Assembly (NCBI RefSeq): GCF_023336905.1 | Contig: NZ_JAMBLS010000009.1 | Coordinates: forward strand, 59,856 to 123,855 | Reading direction: 5' to 3' | Length of the DNA: 64,000 bases | Source of the DNA: Bacteroides sp. ET71 | GTDB taxonomy: Bacteria > Bacteroidota > Bacteroidia > Bacteroidales > Bacteroidaceae | Shown: positions 8,472 through 17,197 of the stretch, in pieces | Numbering within the stretch: the first letter of the stretch is position 1 | How the letters are laid out: every line of letters starts with the position of its first letter | Made by a program: the position numbers and the translations under genes | Notes under the pieces: generated by a model | What the model was told of the DNA's origin: nothing | Database searches by the model: none | The model's input: the letters and a program-made list of their open reading frames with translations, nothing else

Positions 8472-9956
8472 TCAAACATTACTTTCCAAACACTGCTTCC
8501 AGCGTTCGTAGGCATCAATGTACGCTTGCTTCTCACAAATGTCTGGTTCAACAACCGCCAGCCTCTCCAACATAGCAAAAGCCTCTCGGTTATCCTTATA
8601 GATACCAGCACCAATACCTGCACCTCTAGCTGCCCCCACTGCCCCATCTGTGTCATACAATTCTATGGTAGCTCCGGTTATACTGGCTAAAGTATCACGG
8701 AAAATAGGACTTAAAAACATATTGGCGTGCCCTGCATGGATGTTTTTCACCGATATTCCCATTTGCTCCATTATCTCTATGCCATACTTAAAGGCAAAAA
8801 CGATGCCTTCTTGTGACGCCCGTATCAGATGCCGGCGATCATGAATATTGAAATTCACATGATGAACAGAACAGCCTACCTCGCTATTCCCCAACATACG
8901 TTCCGCACCATTCCCAAAAGGCAAAATGCTGACACCTGCACTTCCGACTGGTACTTGGGCTGCCAAATCATTCATTTCAGCGTACGATATTCCTGCTGGA
9001 ACGACATTGCGCTTTATCCATGAGTTCAATATACCTGTACCATTGATGCAAAGTAAAACTCCCAAACGAGTTTGATTAGACGTATGGTTTACATGAGCAA
9101 ACGTGTTCACTCTACTTTGTGAATCATAATTGACGCATCCGTTCACACCGTACACCACACCACTTGTGCCTGCCGTCGATGCAATCTCTCCTGGATTGAA
9201 TACATTCAATGAAAGCGCATTGTTTGGTTGGTCTCCAGCTCGGTAAGTGATAGGAATCCCTGCTTTCAGTCCCAATGCCTGCGCGGCCTCTGTACTGACG
9301 CGGCCCTGCTCGGCAAAAGTCGGGCGAACATCAGCAATCAGCCCCTCATCGAAGCCGTAATAATCCATCAAGAAATGAGCAATGTTATCTTCCTTAAAAT
9401 CCCAAAACATGCCTTCCGACAATCCGGACACCGTCGTACAAATTTCCCCACTCAGACGCATAGCGATATAATCGCCCGGCAGCATAATCTTATATATCTT
9501 TTCATATATCTCCGGTTCGTTCTCTTTCACCCAGGCCAGTTTAGAGGCTGTAAAATTGCCCGGAGAATTGAGTAAATGTGACAAGCAGATGTCCGTTCCC
9601 AACTCTTTAAAGGCACGCTGGCCATAAGGAACAGCTCTTGAATCACACCAGATGATAGCCGGACGCAATACTCGTTGTTCATGATCTACACATATCAGTC
9701 CATGCATCTGATACGAAATGCCAATAGCCCGGATGTCTTCAGGTCTTATACCCGAATCATTCAAGACAGCCTGTGTGGCTAACTTTAAATTATCCCACCA
9801 CATCTGCGGGTCTTGTTCCGCCCACCCTGGGCACGCTGCTATAATGGGTGCCTCAGTCTTAGGGTAGAAAGCTGAAGCAATGCACTTTCCGGTCTCTGCA
9901 TTTACCAAACTCGCCTTGACTGACGAACTGCCGATGTCATATCCTAATAAATACAT
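8472..9956 (-). CDS. xylB: Xylulokinase (FGGY family)
   Basis: A 494-residue sugar kinase that phosphorylates D-xylulose to xylulose 5-phosphate for the pentose phosphate pathway. It starts MYLLGYDIGSSSVKASLVN, the phosphate-1 loop of the actin-like fold; the upstream 31 residues of the open frame are dropped. The substrate-binding MHGLICVD, the IIWCDSRA strand (DxR motif), SGLSEGMFWDF, and the adenosine-site glycines in GAVGAARGAGIGAG are present. It follows the Nudix regulator by 37 bp and precedes xylA by 84 bp, so these genes are probably one transcript. Confidence 0.94.
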   Translation of the reverse strand: MYLLGYDIGSSSVKASLVNAETGKCIASAFYPKTEAPIIAACPGWAEQDPQMWWDNLKLATQAVLNDSGIRPEDIRAIGISYQMHGLICVDHEQRVLRPAIIWCDSRAVPYGQRAFKELGTDICLSHLLNSPGNFTASKLAWVKENEPEIYEKIYKIMLPGDYIAMRLSGEICTTVSGLSEGMFWDFKEDNIAHFLMDYYGFDEGLIADVRPTFAEQGRVSTEAAQALGLKAGIPITYRAGDQPNNALSLNVFNPGEIASTAGTSGVVYGVNGCVNYDSQSRVNTFAHVNHTSNQTRLGVLLCINGTGILNSWIKRNVVPAGISYAEMNDLAAQVPVGSAGVSILPFGNGAERMLGNSEVGCSVHHVNFNIHDRRHLIRASQEGIVFAFKYGIEIMEQMGISVKNIHAGHANMFLSPIFRDTLASITGATIELYDTDGAVGAARGAGIGAGIYKDNREAFAMLERLAVVEPDICEKQAYIDAYERWKQCLESNV

Positions 9957-9993
9957 ATTTTGAATGATGCTTACAATAAATGTTATTCGATGC

Positions 9994-10731
9994 TTAACGC
10001 CTCGTCTTATTATAGATTTTCTTGTCAAAACGATAGAAACGGGCCGCACGATGTGCCACCCCTTGTTGTCTTTCTTCCAGCGGAATGACGTATTCCATCA
10101 GTGCTATTTTCTTGTGGAAGTTGCGGACGTCTACCGCTTTGCCGTAGACCAGCTCGTAAAGTGTACGTAATTGTGATGCGGTAAACTTCCTCGGCAGCAA
10201 ATCGAACAATGCGGCAGGATTGGCGTCAATATACTGGCGGATGTAGGCCATGGCTTCTTTGATGATGAGGTTGTGGTCGAATGCCAGGTCGCCGATATCT
10301 TGCAATGTCACCCAGCAGGCTTGATAGTCGTCCAGACCTCGGTTCAATGCACGGTCAATCTTTACCAATGAGAGGTATGCAATCGTGACAATCCGTTCGA
10401 CCTTGGATTGCATGGCACGTTCCAGCCAATGGACATCTTTGGGGTTCTTCGTACGGTCTTTGGAGCCGAAAGCTTTGAATTGGACCAGGCGGACATTCTT
10501 CAGCCCGGTCAATTCGTTCAGCACGCGGGCTGCTGCCTCGTCCAAGTCTTCGTCCATGTAGATGAGGCTGCCGGGCAGTTTCATGTCGTGGAAAACTTCT
10601 CCCTGCTCCTCACCCATGCGGCGTATCAAGAGGACTTTCAGTTGTTCGCCGTCAAAGCCTATCACCACACAATCTACGGATATATGGTTATTGGCCAGGG
10701 GCTGGTTGGGGGATTGATTTTTGTTTTGCAT
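9994..10731 (-). CDS. Nudix-type transcriptional regulator of the xylose operon
   Basis: A 245-residue protein with an N-terminal Nudix-like domain (about 18-150) and a C-terminal winged helix (about 160-235). The Nudix part has VDCVVIGFDGEQLKVLLIRR and LPGSLIYMDEDLDEAAARVL, but the catalytic GX5EX7REUXEEXGU box is degenerate (DEAAARVLNELTGL), so it probably binds rather than cleaves its ligand. The C-terminus, with FTASQLRTLYELVYGKAVDV and FHKKIALMEY, resembles the wHTH of NrtR/AraR-like Nudix regulators. In Bacteroides such proteins control pentose operons. It is first in the operon with xylB, xylA and xylE, so it is likely a xylose regulator that also controls itself. Confidence 0.88.
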   Translation of the reverse strand: MQNKNQSPNQPLANNHISVDCVVIGFDGEQLKVLLIRRMGEEQGEVFHDMKLPGSLIYMDEDLDEAAARVLNELTGLKNVRLVQFKAFGSKDRTKNPKDVHWLERAMQSKVERIVTIAYLSLVKIDRALNRGLDDYQACWVTLQDIGDLAFDHNLIIKEAMAYIRQYIDANPAALFDLLPRKFTASQLRTLYELVYGKAVDVRNFHKKIALMEYVIPLEERQQGVAHRAARFYRFDKKIYNKTRR

Positions 10732-10754
10732 GGAAAATGTTTATTAAAACGCTG

Positions 10755-10762
10755 CAAAGATA
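10755..10762 (-). promoter_or_regulatory. -7 promoter box of the xylose operon
   Basis: On the minus strand this reads TATCTTTG, 23 nt upstream of the regulator's start codon. The nearby A+T-rich repeats (10833-10910) lie further upstream and could hold operators. Confidence 0.55.
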
Positions 10763-10832
10763 AAGTCTGGTTATGAGATAAACAATAGCAAGATATATGT
10801 TATAAAACACTATTTCTCAATCAGATACATAT

Positions 10833-10910
10833 CTTATCTCGTACAATATATACAATAAGGCTTATCATATGATGTACAATAAATGCTTATCATACAACAT
10901 ACAATATAGG
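10833..10910. repeat. Imperfect A+T-rich repeats between xyl operon and fabD
   Basis: Three units begin CTTATC at 10833, 10861 and 10886, each followed by a variant of ACAATA. The spacing (28 and 25 bp) is less regular than in the other arrays. Located in the divergent region between the Nudix regulator and fabD, the units could be regulator-binding sites. The rest of this 318-bp gap holds only the two promoters. Confidence 0.45.
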
Positions 10911-11004
10911 AGGAAGGGGTTCAGGCCCTGCTACGATAAGGACAATTAAAGGGATGGGAGGTACAAAAAAAGGCGTTTTGTGCGGCTATTCGGCGGAAAA
11001 GACC

Positions 11005-11012
11005 TACCTTTG
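11005..11012 (+). promoter_or_regulatory. -7 promoter box of fabD
   Basis: TACCTTTG matches the Bacteroides -7 consensus. A TTTTG at 10976-10980 is a possible -33 element, with a 24-bp gap that is slightly long. The start codon follows at 11050. Confidence 0.6.
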
Positions 11013-11049
11013 CCCCATCTAATTAATCTTTTATAATCAGAAAGAAGAT

Positions 11050-11937
11050 ATGAAAGCATTTGTATTCCCCGGACAAGGTGCCCAGTTCGTGGGCATGGGA
11101 AAAGACTTGTATGACAACTCGCCCCTGGCTAAAGAGTTGTTTGAGAAGGCTAATGATATCTTGGGCTATCGCATCACAGACATCATGTTCAACGGTACGG
11201 ACGAGGATTTGCGCCAGACGAAGGTGACGCAGCCCGCCGTCTTCCTGCACTCGGTCATATCGGCTTTGTGCATGGGCGAAGGTTTCAAGCCTGAAATGAC
11301 TGCGGGGCACTCGCTGGGCGAGTTCTCGGCCCTGGTGGCTGCCGGCGCATTGACGTTTGAGGACGGACTGAAGCTGGTGTATGCCCGCGCCATGGCGATG
11401 CAGAAGGCTTGCGAAGCCCATCCGTCGACGATGGCCGCCATCATCGCCCTGCCGGACGAGAAGGTGGAGGAAATCTGCGAACAGGTGCAGGCCGAAGGCG
11501 AGGTGTGCGTGGCTGCCAACTTCAACTGCCCGGGCCAGATTGTCATCTCCGGTTCCATCGAAGGCATCAACAAGGCTTGCGAACGGATGAAGGCTGCCGG
11601 TGCCAAGCGCGCATTGCCGCTGAAGGTGGGTGGCGCGTTCCACAGCCCGCTGATGGAGCCTGCACGGGCCGAACTGGCTGCGGCTATCGAGGCGACGGAG
11701 ATTCACAAGCCCCATTGCCCGGTGTATCAGAACGTCGACGCCCTGCCCCATACCGACCCGGCGGAGATTAAGAAGAACCTGGTGGCCCAACTGACGGCCT
11801 CGGTGCGCTGGACGCAGACGGTGAAGAACATGATTGCCGACGGGGCGACGGACTTTACCGAGTGCGGTCCCGGAGCCGTGCTGCAGGGGCTCATCAAGAA
11901 GATTGACGCCTCGGTGCCTGCACACGGCATCGCCTGA
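11050..11937 (+). CDS. fabD: Malonyl-CoA:ACP S-malonyltransferase
   Basis: A 295-residue cytoplasmic enzyme that moves malonyl groups from CoA to acyl carrier protein at the start of fatty-acid synthesis. It begins MKAFVFPGQGAQFVGMG, has the QPAVFLHSV strand, the nucleophile motif GHSLGEFSAL with Ser near residue 88, and GGAFHSPLM with the catalytic His near 198. The C-terminal FTECGPGAVLQGLIKK is standard. It has its own promoter and appears to be monocistronic; a long inverted repeat follows its stop codon. Confidence 0.96.
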   Translation: MKAFVFPGQGAQFVGMGKDLYDNSPLAKELFEKANDILGYRITDIMFNGTDEDLRQTKVTQPAVFLHSVISALCMGEGFKPEMTAGHSLGEFSALVAAGALTFEDGLKLVYARAMAMQKACEAHPSTMAAIIALPDEKVEEICEQVQAEGEVCVAANFNCPGQIVISGSIEGINKACERMKAAGAKRALPLKVGGAFHSPLMEPARAELAAAIEATEIHKPHCPVYQNVDALPHTDPAEIKKNLVAQLTASVRWTQTVKNMIADGATDFTECGPGAVLQGLIKKIDASVPAHGIA

Positions 11938-11976
11938 CGCCTGAGCCCTCCGCATATCCGCAGGATTAGGAAACCC

Positions 11977-12048
11977 ATTACGCCAATTACGCAAAATCAT
12001 TCGCCACCACCATTACCGGCGATACGAAATTTGTGTAATTGGCGTAAT
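11977..12048. repeat. Inverted repeat (cruciform or terminator) downstream of fabD
   Basis: Arms ATTACGCCAATTAC (11977-11990) and GTAATTGGCGTAAT (12035-12048) match perfectly over 14 bp across a 44-nt centre, which itself contains a TCGCC/GGCGA inner stem. It starts 40 bp after the fabD stop and may act as a terminator. There is no strong U tract, so a REP-like element is the alternative. The remaining fabD-HU gap carries the promoter and array C. Confidence 0.6.
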
Positions 12049-12109
12049 TTGTATCCCCATCCCGCCATCCTCCTATCCCCATCCCGGAACGATATATTAC
12101 CCTTCCCCC

Positions 12110-12140
12110 TTGCATATATTAGAAGAACTCGTTACCTTTG
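12110..12140 (+). promoter_or_regulatory. Promoter of HU-related gene copy 2
   Basis: TTG at 12110-12112 and TACCTTTG at 12133-12140 are 20 bp apart, a good -33/-7 pair. Array C begins 14 nt after the -7 box, nearly the same distance (13 nt) as at HU copy 1. Confidence 0.65.
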
Positions 12141-12154
12141 TGGCCGAAGGTAGA

Positions 12155-12235
12155 ATCATTGCCGATGATTCCCAGAATCATTGCCGATGATTCCTAGAAT
12201 CATTGCCGATGTTTCCTAGAATCATTGCCGATGAT
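12155..12235. repeat. Array C: four 22-bp units with palindrome ATCAT-N5-ATGAT
   Basis: Units start at 12155, 12177, 12199 and 12221, exactly 22 bp apart. The core is ATCATTGCCGATGAT; the third unit has one change (ATGTT). It occupies the presumed 5' leader of the HU-related gene, starting 14 nt after the -7 box. The spacer word (TGCCG) differs from arrays A and B (CGTAC/CGTAT) while the arms are the same. Confidence 0.9.
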
Positions 12236-12335
12236 TCCTGGGACCCTATCTAGGACATCCCGCAACAGTAAGTTACATAACCCGGCCGAAGATGCGACCC
12301 TTCCGCACCGAGGCCATAACCAAGGAGGACCCGAT

Positions 12336-12734
12336 ATGGCATTTTTCCGTAAACAAAAACTGAACGGCAAGTGGTACGCACGCGCCGTCAACCTGATGAG
12401 ACCCGCCACGACCGACGAAGTGGCCGACGAACTGGCCCTGATGTCCACCGTCAGCCGGGGCGACACCTACGCCGTGCTCTGCAACCTGGGCAAAGTCATG
12501 GGACGCATGATGGCCGACGGACGCTCGGTCAAACTCAAAGGCGTAGGCACCTTCTACCTCACCTGCCAGACCAAAGGCAAGGGCACCGACACCCCAGAGG
12601 AACTGAAACCGCAGCTAATCACCGACGTCCGCGTGCGCTTCATCCCCGAATACGAGCGCGGACAAAACCACAAAGTGACACAACGCGCCCTCATCCATTC
12701 CTCCCTGAAGTGGGTCGACGCCGACGACATATAA
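12336..12734 (+). CDS. HU-related DNA-binding protein, copy 2
   Basis: A 132-residue HU-related protein, more diverged than copies 1 and 3. It starts MAFFRKQKLNGKWYARAV and shares STVSRGDTYAVLCNLGKVM, VKLKGVGTFYLTCQ, GTDTPEELKP and RFIPEYERGQNHKV with its paralogues. The start at 12336 is supported by AAGGAGG nine bases upstream, a rare strong Shine-Dalgarno site for this lineage; the frame's earlier ATG at 12225 lies inside the repeats. The gene is expressed through a leader with four palindromic units. It sits between fabD and the rel gene and is probably transcribed alone. Confidence 0.85.
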   Translation: MAFFRKQKLNGKWYARAVNLMRPATTDEVADELALMSTVSRGDTYAVLCNLGKVMGRMMADGRSVKLKGVGTFYLTCQTKGKGTDTPEELKPQLITDVRVRFIPEYERGQNHKVTQRALIHSSLKWVDADDI

Positions 12735-12811
12735 CCACCCCCAAAACACCCCTCTTGTTGGGCGAAACAGAAATATACCATGCAAAATGCAAGCAAATCA
12801 GATTAAATCAC

Positions 12812-12819
12812 TATCTTTG
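12812..12819 (+). promoter_or_regulatory. -7 promoter box of the RelA/SpoT gene
   Basis: TATCTTTG matches TAnnTTTG and is only 20 nt upstream of the chosen start codon at 12840, implying a short leader. Confidence 0.6.
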
Positions 12820-12839
12820 TGCCGACAAAACCGACGATT

Positions 12840-15068
12840 ATGGAAACAAATGACTTCTTCCGGGACGATGAGAAGAAACAACTCTTCACCCTCTACCGCA
12901 AACTGCTCCGCCTCTCGGGCGACACACTGCTGAAGGACGACTGCCGACGCCTCCGCCAACGGCTGGGACACGCCTGGCAAGTCAATCCCACACCGCGCGA
13001 CGTCTTCGGACTGAACCCCCTTATCAAAGACATGCAGACGGCCGTCATCGTGGCCGAAGAGATAGGCATGCGCCGGGCCTCCATCCTGGGCGTCATGCTG
13101 CACGACACCGTGCGCACCGGCACCTACACCGCCGAAGAAATCGGCCGCGAGTTCGGCGAAGACGTGGCAGGCATCATCCGCGGACTCATCCGCGTGCAGG
13201 AACTCTACCAAAAGAGCCCCAGCATCGAGTCGGAGAACTTCCGCAAGCTCCTCCTCTCCTTTGCCGAAGACATGCGCGTCATCCTTATCATGATTGCCGA
13301 CCGCGTCAACATCATGCGACAGATAAAAGACGCCTCGGACAACGACGCCCGCCTCCGCGTGGCCAACGAAGCGGCCTACCTCTATGCCCCGCTGGCACAC
13401 AAGCTCGGCCTCTACAAGCTGAAGTCCGAACTGGAAGACCTCTCGCTGAAGTACACCGAGCACGACGTCTACTACCACATCAAAGACAAGCTGAACGAGA
13501 CGAAAGCCTCGCGCGACCGCTACATAGCCCGCTTCATCGACCCCATCCAACGGAAGCTCGAGGAAGCCGGGCTGCACTTCCACATCAAGGGACGCACGAA
13601 GTCCATACACTCCATCTACCAGAAGATGAAGAAGCAGAAGTGCCCCTTCGAAGGCGTCTACGACCTGTTCGCCATCCGCGTCATCCTCGACTCGCCGCTG
13701 GAACGGGAGAAGCAGGAATGTTGGCAGGTCTACTCCATCGTCACCGACATGTACCAGCCCAACCCCAAGCGGCTGCGCGACTGGCTGTCCGTGCCCAAAA
13801 GCAACGGCTACGAGTCGCTGCACATCACCGTGATGGGACCCGAAGGCAAGTGGGTGGAGGTGCAGATACGCACCGAACGCATGGACGACATTGCCGAACG
13901 CGGACTGGCCGCCCACTGGCGCTACAAAGGCATCAAGGGCGAGACGGGGCTGGACGAATGGCTCACCTCGGTGCGCGAGGCGCTGGAGAACTCGGAGAGC
14001 GACCTCGAGGCCATGGACCGCTTCAAGCTGGAGCTGTACGAAGACGAGGTCTTCGTCTTCACCCCCAAGGGCGACCTCTTCAAGCTGCCCAAAGGAGCCA
14101 CGGTGCTGGACTTTGCCTTCCACATCCACACAGCCTTGGGATGCCGCTGCATTGGCGCACGGGTGAACGGCAAGAACGTGCCCCTGCGCCAGCGGTTGCA
14201 GAGCGGCGACCAGGTGGAAATCATGACATCGAACACGCAAACGCCCAAACAGGACTGGCTGAACATCGTCACCACGTCGAAGGCACGCACCAAGATACGC
14301 CAGGCACTAAAGGAGATGGCCGCACGGCAGACGGCCTTCGCCAAGGAGATGCTGGAGCGCAAGTTCAAGAACCGCAAGATAGACTACGACGAGGCCACGA
14401 TGATGCGCCTCATCAAACGGCTGGGCTACAAGGTGGTGACGGACTTCTACCAGGCCATTGCCGACGGAGCGCTGGACGTGAACGACCTCATCGACCGCTA
14501 CCTGGAGCAACTGCGCCGCGATACGGCCGACACACGCGACGCCGCCACTTACCGCAGCGCAGAGGCCTACAACTTGACGCCTGCCACGCCCGACGACACC
14601 GGCACGGGCGGAGGCAAGGAGGACGTCCTGGTCATCGACCAGAACCTGAAGGGGCTGGACTACCGCCTGGCACGCTGCTGCAACCCCATCTACGGCGACG
14701 ACGTCTTCGGCTTTGTCAGCATCACGGGCGGCATCAAGATTCACCGCACCGACTGCCCCAACGCCCCCGAACTGCGCCAGCGATTCGGCTACCGCATCGT
14801 CCGCGCCCGTTGGGCAGGCAAGGCCGAGGGCACACAGTATCCCATCACCCTGCGCGTGGTGGGGCACGACGACATCGGCATCGTCACCAACATCACGTCC
14901 ATCATCTCCAAGGAAGACGGCATCACGCTGCGCAGCATCAGCATCGACTCGCACGACGGACTGTTCGGCGGCACGCTGACCGTCATGGTGGGCGACACCG
15001 GGCGACTCGAGGCCCTCATCAAGAAACTGCGCACAGTGAAGGGGGTGAAACAGGTGGCGCGCAACTGA
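12840..15068 (+). CDS. RelA/SpoT-family (p)ppGpp synthetase, hydrolase site apparently lost
   Basis: A 742-residue long RSH protein that makes the stringent-response alarmone (p)ppGpp. Order: degenerate HD hydrolase domain (about 20-190), synthetase (about 230-350), TGS (about 395-460), zinc-finger-like segment (LARCCNPIYGDDVFGF), and ACT domain at the C-terminus. The synthetase has GRTKSIHSIYQKM, FAIRVIL, NGYESLHITV and VEVQIRT. In the HD domain the usual HDxxEDT is HDTVRTGT and the NMR motif is altered (ADRVNIMRQI), so hydrolysis is doubtful. The start at 12840 is chosen because the seven earlier residues begin inside the promoter. The gene is followed by dgkA after 30 bp. Confidence 0.92.
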   Translation: METNDFFRDDEKKQLFTLYRKLLRLSGDTLLKDDCRRLRQRLGHAWQVNPTPRDVFGLNPLIKDMQTAVIVAEEIGMRRASILGVMLHDTVRTGTYTAEEIGREFGEDVAGIIRGLIRVQELYQKSPSIESENFRKLLLSFAEDMRVILIMIADRVNIMRQIKDASDNDARLRVANEAAYLYAPLAHKLGLYKLKSELEDLSLKYTEHDVYYHIKDKLNETKASRDRYIARFIDPIQRKLEEAGLHFHIKGRTKSIHSIYQKMKKQKCPFEGVYDLFAIRVILDSPLEREKQECWQVYSIVTDMYQPNPKRLRDWLSVPKSNGYESLHITVMGPEGKWVEVQIRTERMDDIAERGLAAHWRYKGIKGETGLDEWLTSVREALENSESDLEAMDRFKLELYEDEVFVFTPKGDLFKLPKGATVLDFAFHIHTALGCRCIGARVNGKNVPLRQRLQSGDQVEIMTSNTQTPKQDWLNIVTTSKARTKIRQALKEMAARQTAFAKEMLERKFKNRKIDYDEATMMRLIKRLGYKVVTDFYQAIADGALDVNDLIDRYLEQLRRDTADTRDAATYRSAEAYNLTPATPDDTGTGGGKEDVLVIDQNLKGLDYRLARCCNPIYGDDVFGFVSITGGIKIHRTDCPNAPELRQRFGYRIVRARWAGKAEGTQYPITLRVVGHDDIGIVTNITSIISKEDGITLRSISIDSHDGLFGGTLTVMVGDTGRLEALIKKLRTVKGVKQVARN

Positions 15069-15098
15069 CGGCTATGTACACTTAGAACAATAGAAGAG

Positions 15099-15470
15099 AT
15101 GAGATACGACCTCAAGAAACAACTCCGCAGCTTCCGCTACGCCTGGCAGGGAATCCGTCAGTGCGTGGGGCGCGAGCAGAACCTCAGCTTCCACCTCATC
15201 GTCACCGTCGCCGTGGTGGCCCTGGGCTTCGGCCTCGGCATCACGCGGGGTGAATGGGTGGCCGTCTGCCTGTGCATCGGGCTGGTCATCAGTGCCGAAC
15301 TGTTCAACACGGCCATCGAGCGGCTGGTCGACCTCGTGTCGCCCCAACGCCACCCCCTGGCCGGGCAGGTAAAAGACATCGCCGCCGGGGCCGTACTGGT
15401 GTGCGCCCTGGCGGCGATTGCCGTAGGATTGATTATCTTCGTGCCCTACCTGACACGCATCTTCTTATAA
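15099..15470 (+). CDS. dgkA: Diacylglycerol/undecaprenol kinase
   Basis: A 123-residue integral membrane kinase of the DgkA family that phosphorylates diacylglycerol or undecaprenol. It has an amphipathic N-terminal helix and three membrane segments. The catalytic signature AELFNTAIERLVDLVS (E-x3-NTAIE) is intact, and HPLAGQVKDIAAGAV gives the second conserved Lys-Asp region. It lies 30 bp after rel and is probably co-transcribed. Its 3' end overlaps the converging MFS-like gene by 25 bp. Gram-positive homologues of this size prefer undecaprenol; the preference here is open. Confidence 0.9.
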   Translation: MRYDLKKQLRSFRYAWQGIRQCVGREQNLSFHLIVTVAVVALGFGLGITRGEWVAVCLCIGLVISAELFNTAIERLVDLVSPQRHPLAGQVKDIAAGAVLVCALAAIAVGLIIFVPYLTRIFL

Positions 15471-16384
15471 TAGACCCGGGTGATGCCGGCGTACATTGCC
15501 ACGGCCACAGCCAGGCAGGCCAGCGGCATCCACCCCTCACAGCTACTGCCCCAGGGCAACGCCCCCACCTGGATGCCGAACAAGACGCCGACGGCCATCC
15601 AAAGGTGAAACGTCACATTGCCCGTGGCACGCTGACAGTGGTGAGACAGCTTAACGAACATCCGCACCATCCACGGGGACAGTACGGCCAGCACCAACAG
15701 TCCCGCCACGCCCCAAGGCCTGCACAGCGCCAGCCATCCGCAGGCAAACGCCAGCACCCCCACGTTCAGAGCCGGAAGCAACGCACGCCCCAGCAAGTAA
15801 CGGTCGGTGCTGCACACCGGCAAGCCGATGGGCGCACGAAACGGCACATACACCGCCGATGCAGCCAGGAAACCCAGCACACAGGCCGCAGCCGTCCACA
15901 TCCAACTGTAAGTCCCCGTAGCCAGCATCCACACCCCGGCCGCCACGCCCGCCGTCATGCCCAATCCGCAGACCAGGGCATACGTCCGGTTGGCCGCCGT
16001 GCGGTGGCCCGAATGTACCGAGTCGATGCTCAGCGTGATGCCGGCCGACATGGCCAGTCCGAAACACATGCCCTGCACCAGCGCCAACAAGGAGAACTGC
16101 TGGTCGGTCGTCGCGTAGATATTGCCCACAGCCACCAGCAACAGCCCCAAGAACGGATAGCTCAAGACGTGCTTCCGCCGGAACTTATCGGCCAGCCAGG
16201 CATGAAACGGCCCGACCACCAGCAACCCCATGGCAAAGGGGAAGCAGATGTCGCCCGGCCTCCCCGCCTGCCCGACCATGACGGACGCATACACCGAGGC
16301 ATACAGCAAGAAGCCTGCCACACACGTCAGCACGAAGTTGCGGTTGCAGGGCGAACCGCCGCCGTCAATACTGCTCTTTCTCAT
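15446..16384 (-). CDS. MFS-like membrane transporter, short
   Basis: A 312-residue hydrophobic protein with about nine to ten membrane segments. The pattern of [20 protein letters not shown], the loop [10 protein letters not shown] after the second helix (the MFS DRxGRR-type motif) and the glycine-rich fifth helix point to the major facilitator superfamily. It is shorter than the usual 380-420 residues, so helices may be missing. The start at 16384 ([10 protein letters not shown]) lies inside the 3' end of panB (20-bp overlap), which implies translational coupling; an ATG at 16432 is possible but even deeper in panB. Its stop overlaps dgkA. No substrate can be inferred. Confidence 0.65.
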   Translation of the reverse strand: MRKSSIDGGGSPCNRNFVLTCVAGFLLYASVYASVMVGQAGRPGDICFPFAMGLLVVGPFHAWLADKFRRKHVLSYPFLGLLLVAVGNIYATTDQQFSLLALVQGMCFGLAMSAGITLSIDSVHSGHRTAANRTYALVCGLGMTAGVAAGVWMLATGTYSWMWTAAACVLGFLAASAVYVPFRAPIGLPVCSTDRYLLGRALLPALNVGVLAFACGWLALCRPWGVAGLLVLAVLSPWMVRMFVKLSHHCQRATGNVTFHLWMAVGVLFGIQVGALPWGSSCEGWMPLACLAVAVAMYAGITRVYYKKMRVR

Positions 16385-17186
16385 TGGGGAAGTCCAGGTT
16401 CTTAACGTCCGAGATGTAGCGGCTGATGGCATCCGTCATCACCGTGTGCAGGTCTGCATAACGGCGCAGGAAGCGGGGGCGGAAGCCGTTGTTCATGCCC
16501 AGCATGTCCTGGACAACCAGCACCTGCCCGTCCACGTCTCCACCGGCCCCGATGCCGATGACAGGGATGGTCAGCTCGTGCGACACCCGCCCGGCCAGTG
16601 CGGCGGGAATCTTCTCCAGCACCAGGCCGAAGCACCCGGCCTCTTCCAGCAGGTGGGCATCGTGTATCAGCTTCTCGGCCTCAGCGTCGTCCTTGGCACG
16701 CACGGTGTAGGTGCCATACTTGTTGATGCTCTGCGGCATCAGCCCCAGGTGACCCATGACGGGGATGCCCGCACTGATGATGCGCTTCACCGTGCCGATG
16801 ATTTCCTCGCCGCCCTCCATCTTCAGGGCATCGGCGTGGCTCTCCTTCATGATGCGGATGGCCGATGCCAGCCCCTCCAGCTCGTTGCCCTGGTAGGAGC
16901 CGAACGGCATGTCCACCACCACCATCGCCCGCTTCACGCCGCGCACCACGCTCTTGGCATGGTAAATCATCTGGTCGAGCGTGATGGGCAGGGTGGTCAC
17001 GTTGCCCGCCATGACGTTGGAGGCCGAGTCGCCCACCAGGATGACGTCCATCCCGGCACCGTCCACAATCTGTGCCATCGTATAGTCGTAGGCAGTCAAC
17101 ATAGATATCTTTTCGCCTCTCTGCTTCATCTCTACGAGGCGATGCGTAGTCACCTTACGGTTATCTTCTGAAATGTATCCAGCCAT
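16365..17186 (-). CDS. panB: 3-methyl-2-oxobutanoate hydroxymethyltransferase
   Basis: A 273-residue cytoplasmic enzyme that transfers a hydroxymethyl group from methylene-tetrahydrofolate to 2-oxoisovalerate, giving ketopantoate for pantothenate and CoA synthesis. Characteristic motifs are [31 protein letters not shown] (metal ligand Asp), [29 protein letters not shown] and [20 protein letters not shown]. The length is normal. The 20-bp overlap with the following MFS-like gene suggests one transcript. No other pan gene is nearby. Confidence 0.96.
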   Translation of the reverse strand: MAGYISEDNRKVTTHRLVEMKQRGEKISMLTAYDYTMAQIVDGAGMDVILVGDSASNVMAGNVTTLPITLDQMIYHAKSVVRGVKRAMVVVDMPFGSYQGNELEGLASAIRIMKESHADALKMEGGEEIIGTVKRIISAGIPVMGHLGLMPQSINKYGTYTVRAKDDAEAEKLIHDAHLLEEAGCFGLVLEKIPAALAGRVSHELTIPVIGIGAGGDVDGQVLVVQDMLGMNNGFRPRFLRRYADLHTVMTDAISRYISDVKNLDFPNEKEQY

Positions 17187-17197
17187 GTTGTATAAAT

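Noticed and set aside
12798-14240. Open frame of 480 codons on the minus strand opposite the rel gene
   Set aside because: It mirrors a GC-rich, strongly coding gene. Its composition (Val, His, Asp, Gly-rich, no domain) is what the complement of such a gene gives.
13640-15085. Open frame of 481 codons in another frame over rel
   Set aside because: Arg/His/Gly/Pro-rich product typical of a shifted frame in GC-rich coding DNA; no start signal and no domain.
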